DNA of 16,641 nt, taken from an uncultured Clostridium sp. GTDB lineage: Bacteria > Bacillota > Clostridia > TANB77 > CAG-508. Below, one piece after another: positions 5,923 to 13,161 of the stretch; position 1 is the stretch's first letter; every line of letters starts with the position of its first letter. The notes under the pieces were generated by a model. The model was not told where the DNA came from. It searched no databases and saw only the letters and a program-made list of their open reading frames with translations. Position numbers and translations under genes: made by a program. The DNA lies in the NCBI GenBank assembly GCA_900553225.1, contig USCV01000033.1, positions 1 to 16,641 of the forward strand, given 5' to 3'.

Positions 5923-8073
5923 ATGGGATTAACTACTAGTTCTACAGGAACTAATTTATTAAATGATGATATTGCGCTTCTAAAAAACAAATGCGATTAT
6001 ACTATTGCAATTGCAGGTAACCCTAATGTAGGCAAATCTACAATTTTTAATAGTTTAACTGGAATGCATCAACATACAGGTAATTGGCCAGGTAAAACTG
6101 TTGCCAATGCCGCAGGAATAACAAAGTTCAAAGATAAAAATTTTTTACTTGTTGATATTCCTGGTACATATTCTTTAATGTCAAATTCTGAAGAAGAGGA
6201 AATTGCAAGAAATTACATATGCTTTGGAGACCCTGATGCAACAATTCTAGTACTTGATGCAACATGTTTAGAGAGAAATTTAAATCTCGTTTATCAAACA
6301 ATGGAAATTACGCCTAATATTATTGTATGCATAAATTTATTAGACGAAGCAAAAAGGAAAGGCATAAGCATTGATCTAAATAGGTTAGAAAAAGAATTAG
6401 GTGTGCCAGTAGTTGGAACAATTGCGCGAAAGAAAAAAACTCTTTCAAACTTAATGAAAAGAGTAGATGAAGTATGCTCCAGAAGGCTTCACATCTCACC
6501 AAATTTAATTACATATTCTCCTGCAATTGAAACAAATATTAATGCACTTACTGAAAAAATAAAATATTATATTCCTAAATCTTATAGATATTTATCTAGA
6601 TGGATATGTTTAAAATTGCTTGACAATGATAAAAAAATTATCTCATCTATTAATAAAAATATTTTTAATTTTCAAATTCAAGAAAAAGAAAATATAAAAG
6701 CTAAACTAGATGACTGTATGTGTGCTCTTACTGATGCTAACATTTCCTCTGAAGATTTTAAAGATAACATTGTTTCTAGTATCTTAAAAAGGTGTGAAAA
6801 TGTAAGTAAAAATGTATGTGAGTATAAAAATTTAAATTATCATAAAAGAGATCGTAAAATTGATAAAATACTAACCTCGAAAACATTTGGTATACCAATT
6901 ATGCTTTGTTTTTTAGGGTTAATATTTTGGCTAACTATTTCAGGAGCCAATTATCCATCTATGTTACTTTCTCAATTTTTTTCATATCTGGGAGAAAAGC
7001 TCCTACTTGTATTTAATTACTTTTCCTCGCCAGAATGGTTTACACAAGTATGCATAGATGGAGTTTATAGAACACTAACTTGGGTCATTAGTGTAATGCT
7101 TCCTCCAATGGCTATCTTTTTTCCTCTTTTTACCTTAATGGAGGATTTAGGATACCTACCTAGAATTGCTTTTAATTTAGATAAATGTTTTTGTAAATGT
7201 TGCAGTTCTGGAAAACAGGCATTAACCATGTGTATGGGATTTGGCTGTAACGCAGCAGGAGTTATTGGTTCAAGAATAATCGATTCTCCAAGAGAAAAAC
7301 TATTATCCATAATAACTAATAGTTTTGTACCTTGTAATGGTAGATTTCCATTTTTAATTACAATTGCAATGGTATTTGTTGGTAGCTATGCTAGTGGTTT
7401 TACCGCCTCTATTCTGTCTACATTAACAGTTCTTTTAGTTGTTTTACTTGGTATATTTATGACATTTTTTATTACTAATCTATTATCAAAAACAGTTTTG
7501 AAAGGTGTTCCTTCTTCATTCATGTTAGAATTACCACCTTATAGAAAACCTCAAATTGGCAAAGTATTAGTAAGGTCAATTTTTGACAGAACACTTTTTG
7601 TACTTGGAAGAGCAGTTTGTGTTGCTGCTCCTGCTGGACTTATTATTTGGTTATTTGCAAATATTCATATTCAAGATATTAGTATCCTTACATATGTTGC
7701 GAACTTTTTTGATCCATTTGCTAGATTAATGGGACTTGATGGATATATATTAACAGCTTTTATCCTTGGATTACCTGCAAATGAAATTGTCCTTCCAATT
7801 ATTTTAATGAGTTACACAAGTTCTGGCTATTTAGTTGATTTAGAAGATACTTTCAGTATTGGCCAAATATTGATTCAAAATGGTTGGACACTACTTACTG
7901 CTATAAATGTTATGATTTTCACTTTGTTACACTTTCCTTGCAGTACTACTCTAATAACAATAAAAAAGGAAACTAAAAGTATGAAATGGACCGTCTTATC
8001 GTTTGTTTTACCAACTTTATGTGGAATTGTTTTATGTATGTTTACAAATTTAGTATGGCAATTATTTATTTAA
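5923..8073 (+). CDS. feoB: Ferrous iron transport protein B
   Basis: This 716-residue membrane protein imports Fe(II) and carries an N-terminal GTPase. The G motifs are GNPNVGKST (G1, 32-40), GKT with Thr59 (G2), DIPGT (G3, 78-82) and NLLD (G4, 138-141). A helical spacer domain follows to about residue 300. The membrane part has two Gate-type halves: one with MGFGCNAAGVIGSR and NSFVPCNGRFPF, the other with GLPANEIVLPIILM, where the buried Cys and Glu are conserved in FeoB. The start is ATG 5923 after GGAAGGTGA. It follows feoA by 62 bases and is probably co-transcribed. The C-terminus ends without a Cys-rich FeoC-like tail. Confidence 0.97.
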   Translation: MGLTTSSTGTNLLNDDIALLKNKCDYTIAIAGNPNVGKSTIFNSLTGMHQHTGNWPGKTVANAAGITKFKDKNFLLVDIPGTYSLMSNSEEEEIARNYICFGDPDATILVLDATCLERNLNLVYQTMEITPNIIVCINLLDEAKRKGISIDLNRLEKELGVPVVGTIARKKKTLSNLMKRVDEVCSRRLHISPNLITYSPAIETNINALTEKIKYYIPKSYRYLSRWICLKLLDNDKKIISSINKNIFNFQIQEKENIKAKLDDCMCALTDANISSEDFKDNIVSSILKRCENVSKNVCEYKNLNYHKRDRKIDKILTSKTFGIPIMLCFLGLIFWLTISGANYPSMLLSQFFSYLGEKLLLVFNYFSSPEWFTQVCIDGVYRTLTWVISVMLPPMAIFFPLFTLMEDLGYLPRIAFNLDKCFCKCCSSGKQALTMCMGFGCNAAGVIGSRIIDSPREKLLSIITNSFVPCNGRFPFLITIAMVFVGSYASGFTASILSTLTVLLVVLLGIFMTFFITNLLSKTVLKGVPSSFMLELPPYRKPQIGKVLVRSIFDRTLFVLGRAVCVAAPAGLIIWLFANIHIQDISILTYVANFFDPFARLMGLDGYILTAFILGLPANEIVLPIILMSYTSSGYLVDLEDTFSIGQILIQNGWTLLTAINVMIFTLLHFPCSTTLITIKKETKSMKWTVLSFVLPTLCGIVLCMFTNLVWQLFI

Positions 8074-8104
8074 ATCGTAAAAAAAATTGACTTCACGATT
8101 TTCC
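8072..8104 (+). terminator. Weak hairpin after feoB
   Basis: Arms AAATCGT (8072-8078, overlapping the feoB stop) and ACGATTT (8095-8101) enclose a 16-base loop, followed by only a short T tract. It may be a weak terminator. The loop contains the -35 element of the next promoter. Confidence 0.35.
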
Positions 8105-8115
8105 TAAATTATAAT
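8087..8115 (+). promoter_or_regulatory. Strong promoter of the DUF975 gene
   Basis: TTGACT (8087-8092), exactly 17 bases, TATAAT (8110-8115). It lies immediately after feoB and about 37 bases before the GTG start. Confidence 0.8.
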
Positions 8116-8152
8116 AATATATAAATAATATATTATATAAGGAGGTGATTTT

Positions 8153-8902
8153 GTGAAGACATCATCTGAACTTAGAGCTGAAGCAAGAAATAATTTATCT
8201 AAAAAATTTGGTGAAGCCATTGTAATTTCATTACTTTATTTTGCAATTACTTCAGCAATTAATATAGCTTCTCAATTTATTCCATTTGCTTCTATACTAT
8301 TATTAGCTGTTACAGTTCCATTTTCATATGCACTTGTAATGAGTTTTCTAAAATTAAAAAGAAATGATAACTTTTCATATGGAGATATTTTCACTTTAGG
8401 TTTTAATAACTTTGGTAAAATATGGAGTGTCGTTGGAACTATATTATTAAAATTAATAGTTCCTATTATTTTATTAATAGTTTCAATTGCCATACTTGTA
8501 GCTGGAGCAATCCTTATCTCAGTAATAACTGGCAATAATTCATCTGACTCTTCAACAGTATTTTTGGTACTTTCATTAATATGTATATTTATTGGAGTAA
8601 TTATGTACCTTGTATCTCTAGTTCTATTAATAATGAAAAGCTATTATTACTCATTAACTTATTATTTACTATACGATAATCCAAATATGTCTGGAAAAGA
8701 AATCGTTGCTTTAAGTGAAAGTATTATGAAAGGTCAAAGAGCAAATTTATTTTTACTTCAACTCTCATTTATAGGATGGGCTTTACTTGCAATATGTACA
8801 TGTGGAGTTGGATTCTTATTCTTAGAACCTTACATACAATTTGCTACAATAGCTTTTTATGAAGACAGAACTGGGAAACTAGCAAATACTGATAATAATT
8901 AA
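8153..8902 (+). CDS. DUF975-family integral membrane protein
   Basis: This 249-residue protein has the DUF975 layout. A charged N-terminal motif (KTSSELRAEARNNLSKKFGE) is followed by several hydrophobic segments (about residues 22-65, 92-125 and 133-165). A cytosolic stretch (YDNPNMSGKEIVALSESIMK) leads to the signature LSFIGWALLAICTCGVGFLF with EPYIQFATIAFYED at the end. No enzymatic function is known for the family. The start is GTG 8153, placed 4 bases after a near-perfect AAGGAGGTGA. It has its own promoter, so it need not be expressed with feoB. Confidence 0.85.
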   Translation: MKTSSELRAEARNNLSKKFGEAIVISLLYFAITSAINIASQFIPFASILLLAVTVPFSYALVMSFLKLKRNDNFSYGDIFTLGFNNFGKIWSVVGTILLKLIVPIILLIVSIAILVAGAILISVITGNNSSDSSTVFLVLSLICIFIGVIMYLVSLVLLIMKSYYYSLTYYLLYDNPNMSGKEIVALSESIMKGQRANLFLLQLSFIGWALLAICTCGVGFLFLEPYIQFATIAFYEDRTGKLANTDNN

Positions 8903-8939
8903 GATTCAAGTTAGAATTTAAAATATTAGCTGTTAAAAG

Positions 8940-9016
8940 AAAAAGGGTTATTTATGGAAAACACTAAAATATTTAGTTATATTTTTAGCATTTTCCGTAG
9001 TAAGCCTTTTTTCTAT
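8940..9016 (+). terminator. Long imperfect hairpin with T-run after the DUF975 gene
   Basis: Outer arms AAAAAGGGTTA (8940-8950) and TAAGCCTTTTT (9001-9011) pair with one mismatch. Inner pairs GGAAAA/TTTTCC and CTAAAATA/TATTTTTAG continue the stem, giving a 72-nt foldback ending in TTTTTT. It probably terminates the DUF975 transcript. A 25-codon frame (ATG 8954, stop at 9031) preceded by AAAAGGG lies within it but is probably incidental. Confidence 0.5.
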
Positions 9017-9031
9017 GTAAACCAGGTATAA

Positions 9032-9074
9032 AAGATAATCTTATCTTGAATATTTTTGAAAAAAATGTTAAAAT
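9032..9074 (+). promoter_or_regulatory. rimO promoter with adjoining palindrome
   Basis: TTGAAT (9046-9051), 17 bases, TAAAAT (9069-9074), about 38 bases before the rimO ATG. A palindrome AAGATAA-TC-TTATCTT (9032-9047) abuts and overlaps the -35 box, in a position suited to an operator. It partly resembles Fur-type half-sites, but that is not established. Confidence 0.55.
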
Positions 9075-9111
9075 AATCATTATTAACATAAATGAGAAAG
9101 GATTTTTTAAA

Positions 9112-10416
9112 ATGAATGTAGGATTTATATCTTTAGGATGTAGTAAAAATTTAGTAGATACAGAAATGACAATTGGACTATTTAAAAAGAATAATTACTG
9201 TATTGTAAATGATCCAAAAAAAGCCGATATTATTGTTATTAATACTTGTGGCTTTATTGAATCAGCAAAAGAAGAAGCAATTAATACAATTTTAGAAATG
9301 GCAGAATATAAAAAGGAAAAATGTAAATATTTAATAGTAATGGGATGTTTAGTTGAAAGATATAAAGATGAACTTGAAAAAGCAATACCTGAAGTAGATT
9401 TATTTATTAAATATAGTAAATATGATACAATTTGGGAGCAAATTGAAAATGTTATTGGCCCATCTATTCAAAGTAATTGTCAAAACTTAAGTTTTATGGA
9501 CAGAACAATTACAACAGGTTCAAGTTATGCATATCTAAGAATCGCCGAAGGTTGTAGTAACCATTGTACATATTGTGCAATTCCATATATCAGAGGTAAA
9601 TATGTAAGTAGAAAAATGGAAGATATTTTAGAAGAAGCAAATCAGCTTGTTCAAAACGGTTATAAAGAATTAATTGTAATTGCTCAAGATACAACAAAAT
9701 ACGGAATAGACATATACGGAGAACCTATGCTTGCTAAATTGCTAGCAGAACTTTGCAAAATAGAAGATTTAAAATGGATTCGTTTTTTATATGCATATCC
9801 AGAAACAATTACAGATGAGCTAATTGAAACTGTTAAATCTAACGATAAAATTTGTAAATATTTCGATATTCCAATTCAACATATTTCAAATTCTGTTCTA
9901 AAAAGAATGAATAGAAAAAGTGATAATAAAAGTATTCATGATTTAATATTAAAGCTTAGAGCTCAAATTCCTAATGTAATTTTAAGAACAACTGTTATGG
10001 TTGGTTTCCCTGGTGAAACCAATGAGGATTTTGAGGAACTTTACAATTTTATTAAATGGGCTAAATTCGACAAACTTGGAGCTTTTGCATATTCGAAAGA
10101 AGATAATACACCAGCTGCAAGACTTAAAGACCAAATACATCCAATGACTAAAAAAAGTAGGTTTAATAAAATTATGAAATTGCAACAGGAAATTTCGAAT
10201 AACAATCTTCAATGTCAAATTGGAAAAGAATTGGAGGTTATCGTAGAATCAAAAACTTTCGATGGCAAGTATTATGCATCTAGAAGTTATATGGATGTTC
10301 CAGATATTGATGGATTTATTTATCTAAAAAATACTGGTGATGGACTAGAAAACAAATTTGTAAGATGTAAAATTACTGATGCAAAAGGTTATGATTTAAT
10401 TGGAGAAATTATTTAA
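9112..10416 (+). CDS. rimO: Ribosomal protein S12 methylthiotransferase
   Basis: A radical-SAM enzyme that adds a methylthio group to an Asp of ribosomal protein S12. From ATG 9112 it is 434 residues. The N-terminal UPF0004 domain carries three cluster Cys (Cys10 in SLGCSKNLVDTEM, Cys46 in NTCGFIESAKEEA, Cys79 in MGCLVERY). The radical SAM motif is Cys148-x3-Cys152-x2-Cys155 (GCSNHCTYC), followed by IPYIRGKYVSR. A C-terminal TRAM-like domain includes DIDGFIYLKNTG. The SLGCSKNLVDTE start and that C-terminal motif favour RimO over MiaB. An upstream in-frame TTG at 9046 is part of the promoter, and AAAGGA precedes the chosen ATG. Confidence 0.95.
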   Translation: MNVGFISLGCSKNLVDTEMTIGLFKKNNYCIVNDPKKADIIVINTCGFIESAKEEAINTILEMAEYKKEKCKYLIVMGCLVERYKDELEKAIPEVDLFIKYSKYDTIWEQIENVIGPSIQSNCQNLSFMDRTITTGSSYAYLRIAEGCSNHCTYCAIPYIRGKYVSRKMEDILEEANQLVQNGYKELIVIAQDTTKYGIDIYGEPMLAKLLAELCKIEDLKWIRFLYAYPETITDELIETVKSNDKICKYFDIPIQHISNSVLKRMNRKSDNKSIHDLILKLRAQIPNVILRTTVMVGFPGETNEDFEELYNFIKWAKFDKLGAFAYSKEDNTPAARLKDQIHPMTKKSRFNKIMKLQQEISNNNLQCQIGKELEVIVESKTFDGKYYASRSYMDVPDIDGFIYLKNTGDGLENKFVRCKITDAKGYDLIGEII

Positions 10417-10451
10417 AAATACATTTCAAATTTATTTTTCTATTAAATATT

Positions 10452-10487
10452 AAAATAACCACTCATATTTGAGTGGTTATTTTTTTA
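10452..10487 (+). terminator. Strong intrinsic terminator of rimO
   Basis: AATAACCACTCA (10454-10465) pairs with TGAGTGGTTATT (10470-10481), a 12-bp stem and 4-base loop followed by a T-run to 10487. It marks the right end of the plus-strand block. Confidence 0.93.
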
Positions 10488-10665
10488 TCATTTAAAAACA
10501 TTATTTAAATTTATGGTATTTATTTTTTTCCATATCTTTCTCACCAATTTCAATGATAGTGTAGATAAAGTGAAGCCAGTTACAGGCACTAAGGAACTAA
10601 GCCATATATTATTGAAAAAGGCGGCTTTGAAGTCCTTGTAAAAAATCTACTTGCATTAAAATCAC
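10488..10665 (+). other. Non-coding stretch with a decayed coding-like fragment
   Basis: No intact gene is present. About 10600-10680 is less AT-rich than the surroundings. One plus frame there reads IEKGGFEVLVKNLLALKSHY followed by KNR, which looks protein-like but has no start and is preceded by a stop. I do not recognise its source. It is best described as the remnant of an older insertion or gene. Confidence 0.4.
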
Positions 10666-10786
10666 ATTATAAAAATCGTAGAACGTTGATTTTCAACGTT
10701 TCTACGATTTGTTTCATGGTTCCGTTGTTATAGTTGTCTACAACTTGGAATTCGTAACGATTGATGCAAATATCAATCAGTTTTAT
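10666..10786 (-). ncRNA. Candidate structured small RNA
   Basis: On the minus strand a promoter (10793-10821) is followed by about 120 nt without a convincing gene. Stem 1 is GATTGAT-ATTTGC-ATCAATC (10759-10778). Stem 2 pairs TTCC-AA-GTTGT with ACAACGGAA (10720-10750, AA bulge). Stem 3 is the 17-bp terminator hairpin (10673-10710). The segment is less AT-rich than its neighbours. A 42-codon start-less frame crosses it but ends inside the terminator. Stem 2 and its flanks have a passing likeness to a tracrRNA, but no Cas gene or CRISPR repeat is in the window. It could also be a gene remnant. Confidence 0.45.
10668..10710 (-). terminator. Long hairpin terminator of the candidate small RNA
   Basis: AAATCGTAGAACGTTGA (10673-10689) pairs with 10693-10710 over 17 bp with one bulged base and a 3-base loop. 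On the minus strand it is followed by TTATAAT after a TTT arm end. The plus side is less T-rich, so the minus direction is favoured. Confidence 0.6.
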
Positions 10787-10792
10787 ATTTAT

Positions 10793-10821
10793 AATTTAGC
10801 ATATGTTTTTGTATTTGGCAA
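10793..10821 (-). promoter_or_regulatory. Promoter of the candidate small RNA
   Basis: On the minus strand TTGCCA (10816-10821) is followed at 17 bases by TAAATT (10793-10798). A TG one base before the -10 makes it an extended -10 type. Transcription would start near 10786. Confidence 0.5.
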
Positions 10822-10839
10822 GATAGGATTTTGAATTAT

Positions 10840-11664
10840 TTATTTTTTCTTTAAGCTTTTGCTGTTTTCTTTTTCTAGTTGTTTTAGACTCTTTTTAGGA
10901 GTTGGTAGGTCTTCTGGCATTGTTCCACCATTTTTAGCAATTACTTCTCTAATATTTTTTCCAATAGTATAATGAGTTTCGTTTGCTTCTTTTTCAGTTT
11001 TTACATTGTCTTTTCGTAATTTTTGTTATGTTTGTGAAATTCTGAATAAATTAGCAATAAGTTCATCACTTCCCATATTGTCTAAGATGTCTTCTCTGTA
11101 TCTTAATCCTTTTCTTTTTGCAATATCATCTGCTGTTTCTCCATTATATAATCCTTTATAACCTGCGTTGTAGAATTTATCAAAATTTTTAACTCCAGAT
11201 TTTTTTGCTGTTTGATTTAGTGAATAATTACCTTTTCTTGTTAAATCTCTTTGATAAAATCTTTTTTCATCTTCTGTAAGGGAACTATATTCTTTTTCGC
11301 TAATTTCTTGTTTTCTAGTTTGAATTGCGAAATATGTTTGTGCAAGAGCAATCACTTTTTTTCTAGAGTCTCCATTTTGAGCTATTAAGTAACAACCATA
11401 TCTTGATAATTTGTAATCTTCAATTTTTTTAGTTGTAGCACCTGCTTTTACGATTTTGCCGACGTCGGCAAAATGGTCAGATATGTTGATATTACTATTT
11501 TTACAGGCTTCAATAGCTTTATTTATTACATTTTTAAAATTGCCCCATTTTGTATATTCTAACTCCTGCATAAGCTCTCTAGCAAGCCAAAATTCAACTC
11601 CATTCTCATCAATATGCTTAATATCTTCAAAAGTTCTATTGTTATGTATTTCAAGTTTATTCAA
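10840..11664 (-). pseudogene. dinD: DinD-like DNA damage-inducible protein, interrupted by an in-frame TAA
   Basis: From TTG 11664 (GGGAG 10 bases upstream) the frame reads as a DinD homologue: VEFWLARELMQELEYTKWGN, GNYSLNQTAKKSGVKNFD and YRGED-like YREDILDNMGSDELIANLFR. After FRISQT an in-frame TAA (11026-11028) stops it at 212 residues. The same frame then continues QKLRKDNVKTEKEANETHY and GGTMPEDLPTPKKSLKQLE to a TAA at 10840-10842. With the stop read through, the total is 274 positions, the usual DinD length. One base change therefore explains the break, and decay looks recent. DinD of E. coli is SOS-induced and affects RecA filaments. A LexA-like site lies upstream. The truncated 212-residue product could still be made. 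Confidence 0.85.
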
Positions 11665-11700
11665 ATTATATCGTCTCCCTTCTATGTATGTAATGATATT

Positions 11701-11729
11701 ATTATACTATAATTTGAAATAATTTCCAA
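11701..11729 (-). promoter_or_regulatory. Promoter of the dinD homologue
   Basis: On the minus strand TTGGAA (11724-11729), 17 bases, TATAAT (11701-11706). It is about 37 bases before the TTG start. Confidence 0.7.
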
Positions 11730-11737
11730 TGTTTTTG

Positions 11738-11751
11738 CAAACATTTGTTTA
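11738..11751 (-). promoter_or_regulatory. LexA/DinR-box-like palindrome upstream of dinD
   Basis: TAAACAAATGTTTG on the minus strand matches the Gram-positive SOS consensus CGAACRNRYGTTYG at 12 of 14 positions. It lies 8 bases upstream of the dinD -35 box. The two mismatches are in the outer CG of one half-site, so this is a suggestive rather than firm call. Confidence 0.4.
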
Positions 11752-11753
11752 AA

Positions 11754-12536
11754 TTATTTTTTACAAATATATAACATATGATTACTATAACCTTGAAGGT
11801 CTTCTCTTTCACAGGTTGATAAATGATATCTCATCCAAACATCAAATTCTTCTTTAGATAATGAATCTATTTTATCTTTAACATGATGTGTAAAACCGTC
11901 TGTTGCAACATTATGTAATAGTTCAATATCAAATTTATTCATTATTGACTTGAATTCAGAAATATAGAATGGTGCAAAAACACCTTGTGGATATCTAGTT
12001 AGTTTAAAATTATTATCAAAGTCATTTGGATAACCATCTAGTAAGTGATCTCCCATAAGTGCCCAATCAATCATTATAGAATCACTTGTCAAATATGCAA
12101 TTGCAATTATTCCATCTTTTTTTGTAACTCTTATTGCTTCTTCAATAGCTTTATTTATATCATTATCTTCATATAAATGATATAGAGGTCCCAATACTAA
12201 TGTTACATCAAATGTATTGTCATTAAATCTAGATAAATCAACTGCATCTCCTTGTTCAGCTACTATTTTCATACCGTTTTTTATTTTTGATTTTAGTATA
12301 TCAATATTATGATTAACATACTCAATAGCTGTCACATCATATCCTTTATTTGCATAATAAAGTGAATATCTTCCTGTTCCAGCTCCGATTTCAAGTATTT
12401 TTGAATCAGATTTTAAATATTTTTCTATATACTTTGTAGTTGTTAAAAATTCAACTTGTCCATGTTGACTTTCAAGCCTAGTATCTTCTTTACAATCTTC
12501 ATTATAAAAATTGTTTAATATTTCTTGTCTATCCAT
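11754..12536 (-). CDS. Class I SAM-dependent methyltransferase
   Basis: This 260-residue protein has a Rossmann-type methyltransferase fold. Motif I is ILEIGAGTGRYSLYYA (from residue 47), with Glu72 (AIEY) at the end of strand 2 as the likely ribose-binding acid. GDAVDLSRF is motif II-like, and FDVTLVLGPLYHLYE with EAIRVTKKDGIIAIAY completes the core. The substrate is not evident. The C-terminal 100 residues are specific to this subgroup. It is the last gene of the acetyltransferase cluster and starts 2 bases after the preceding stop (TAATAATG), so it is translationally linked. No clear intrinsic terminator follows. Confidence 0.85.
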   Translation of the reverse strand: MDRQEILNNFYNEDCKEDTRLESQHGQVEFLTTTKYIEKYLKSDSKILEIGAGTGRYSLYYANKGYDVTAIEYVNHNIDILKSKIKNGMKIVAEQGDAVDLSRFNDNTFDVTLVLGPLYHLYEDNDINKAIEEAIRVTKKDGIIAIAYLTSDSIMIDWALMGDHLLDGYPNDFDNNFKLTRYPQGVFAPFYISEFKSIMNKFDIELLHNVATDGFTHHVKDKIDSLSKEEFDVWMRYHLSTCEREDLQGYSNHMLYICKK

Positions 12537-12538
12537 TA

Positions 12539-13141
12539 TTATCTTTCCACTCCCTTCGCAATATATTGTTCATATATATCTTTATATTTTTCTATTGTTT
12601 CATCCACATTAAACCAATAAACATTTGTTAATGTACCATCAGATGGATCTATTCCAGTTCTTTCAAGTTTTCCGCCTAAAGCTTTTAAAGTTTTATCTGA
12701 GCCAAGATTATTAACATCACAATCTAACATTACTTTATCTAATCCAACTTTTTTTGCCTCAATCATTCCTAAATATAAATTTATTTTGTTATATCCTTTT
12801 CTTCTTTCAGTAGGTCTAATTCCATAACCTATATTACCACCAAAATTAAGCATTGCTTCATTTAAGTTCCATCTTACATTAATAGAACCAACTATTTTAT
12901 TATCATTTTCTCTTATTAAAAGAAATGTCTTGCCTGGGCATCTATTAACACTTTTAGCATATTCTTCATCTTCCATCTTTAAACATCTATCTAAAGCTTC
13001 TTCAAAAGTATAAACATCATAAATTTTATCTAATGAACCAGAACCATTTATATCAGAACCATATTTTACAAACTCATCAAGATATTCTATTATTTCATTT
13101 TTTCTTTGCATTGATGGTCTTTCTAAATAAAATTTTTCCAT
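12539..13141 (-). CDS. GNAT acetyltransferase, type B (first of two paralogues)
   Basis: This is a 200-residue GNAT-fold protein. The acetyl-CoA-binding motif A is IGYGIRPTERRKGYNKINLY (about 110-130), preceded by the strand KIVGSINVRW. The C-terminal part has CDVNNLGSDKTLKALGGKLE, typical of motif B. It resembles the group of predicted acetyltransferases with the GYG-[IV]-RP signature, whose substrates are unknown. The gene at 14929-15459 shares GYG-x-RP-x-ERRKGY and S-[DN]-[KR]-T, so the two are paralogues. ATG 13141 follows AAAGGATG, 20 bases after the phosphoesterase gene. Confidence 0.87.
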   Translation of the reverse strand: MEKFYLERPSMQRKNEIIEYLDEFVKYGSDINGSGSLDKIYDVYTFEEALDRCLKMEDEEYAKSVNRCPGKTFLLIRENDNKIVGSINVRWNLNEAMLNFGGNIGYGIRPTERRKGYNKINLYLGMIEAKKVGLDKVMLDCDVNNLGSDKTLKALGGKLERTGIDPSDGTLTNVYWFNVDETIEKYKDIYEQYIAKGVER

Positions 13142-13161
13142 TTATATCACATCCTTTCTTC

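Noticed and set aside
9046..9111. N-terminal extension of rimO
   Set aside because: The sequence is promoter-like, low in complexity and unlike RimO; the family starts at MNVGFISLGCSKN.
10711..10780. CRISPR repeat or confirmed tracrRNA
   Set aside because: The segment occurs once, there are no repeats or Cas genes in the window, and the likeness is only to general tracrRNA layout; kept only as an unclassified RNA candidate.
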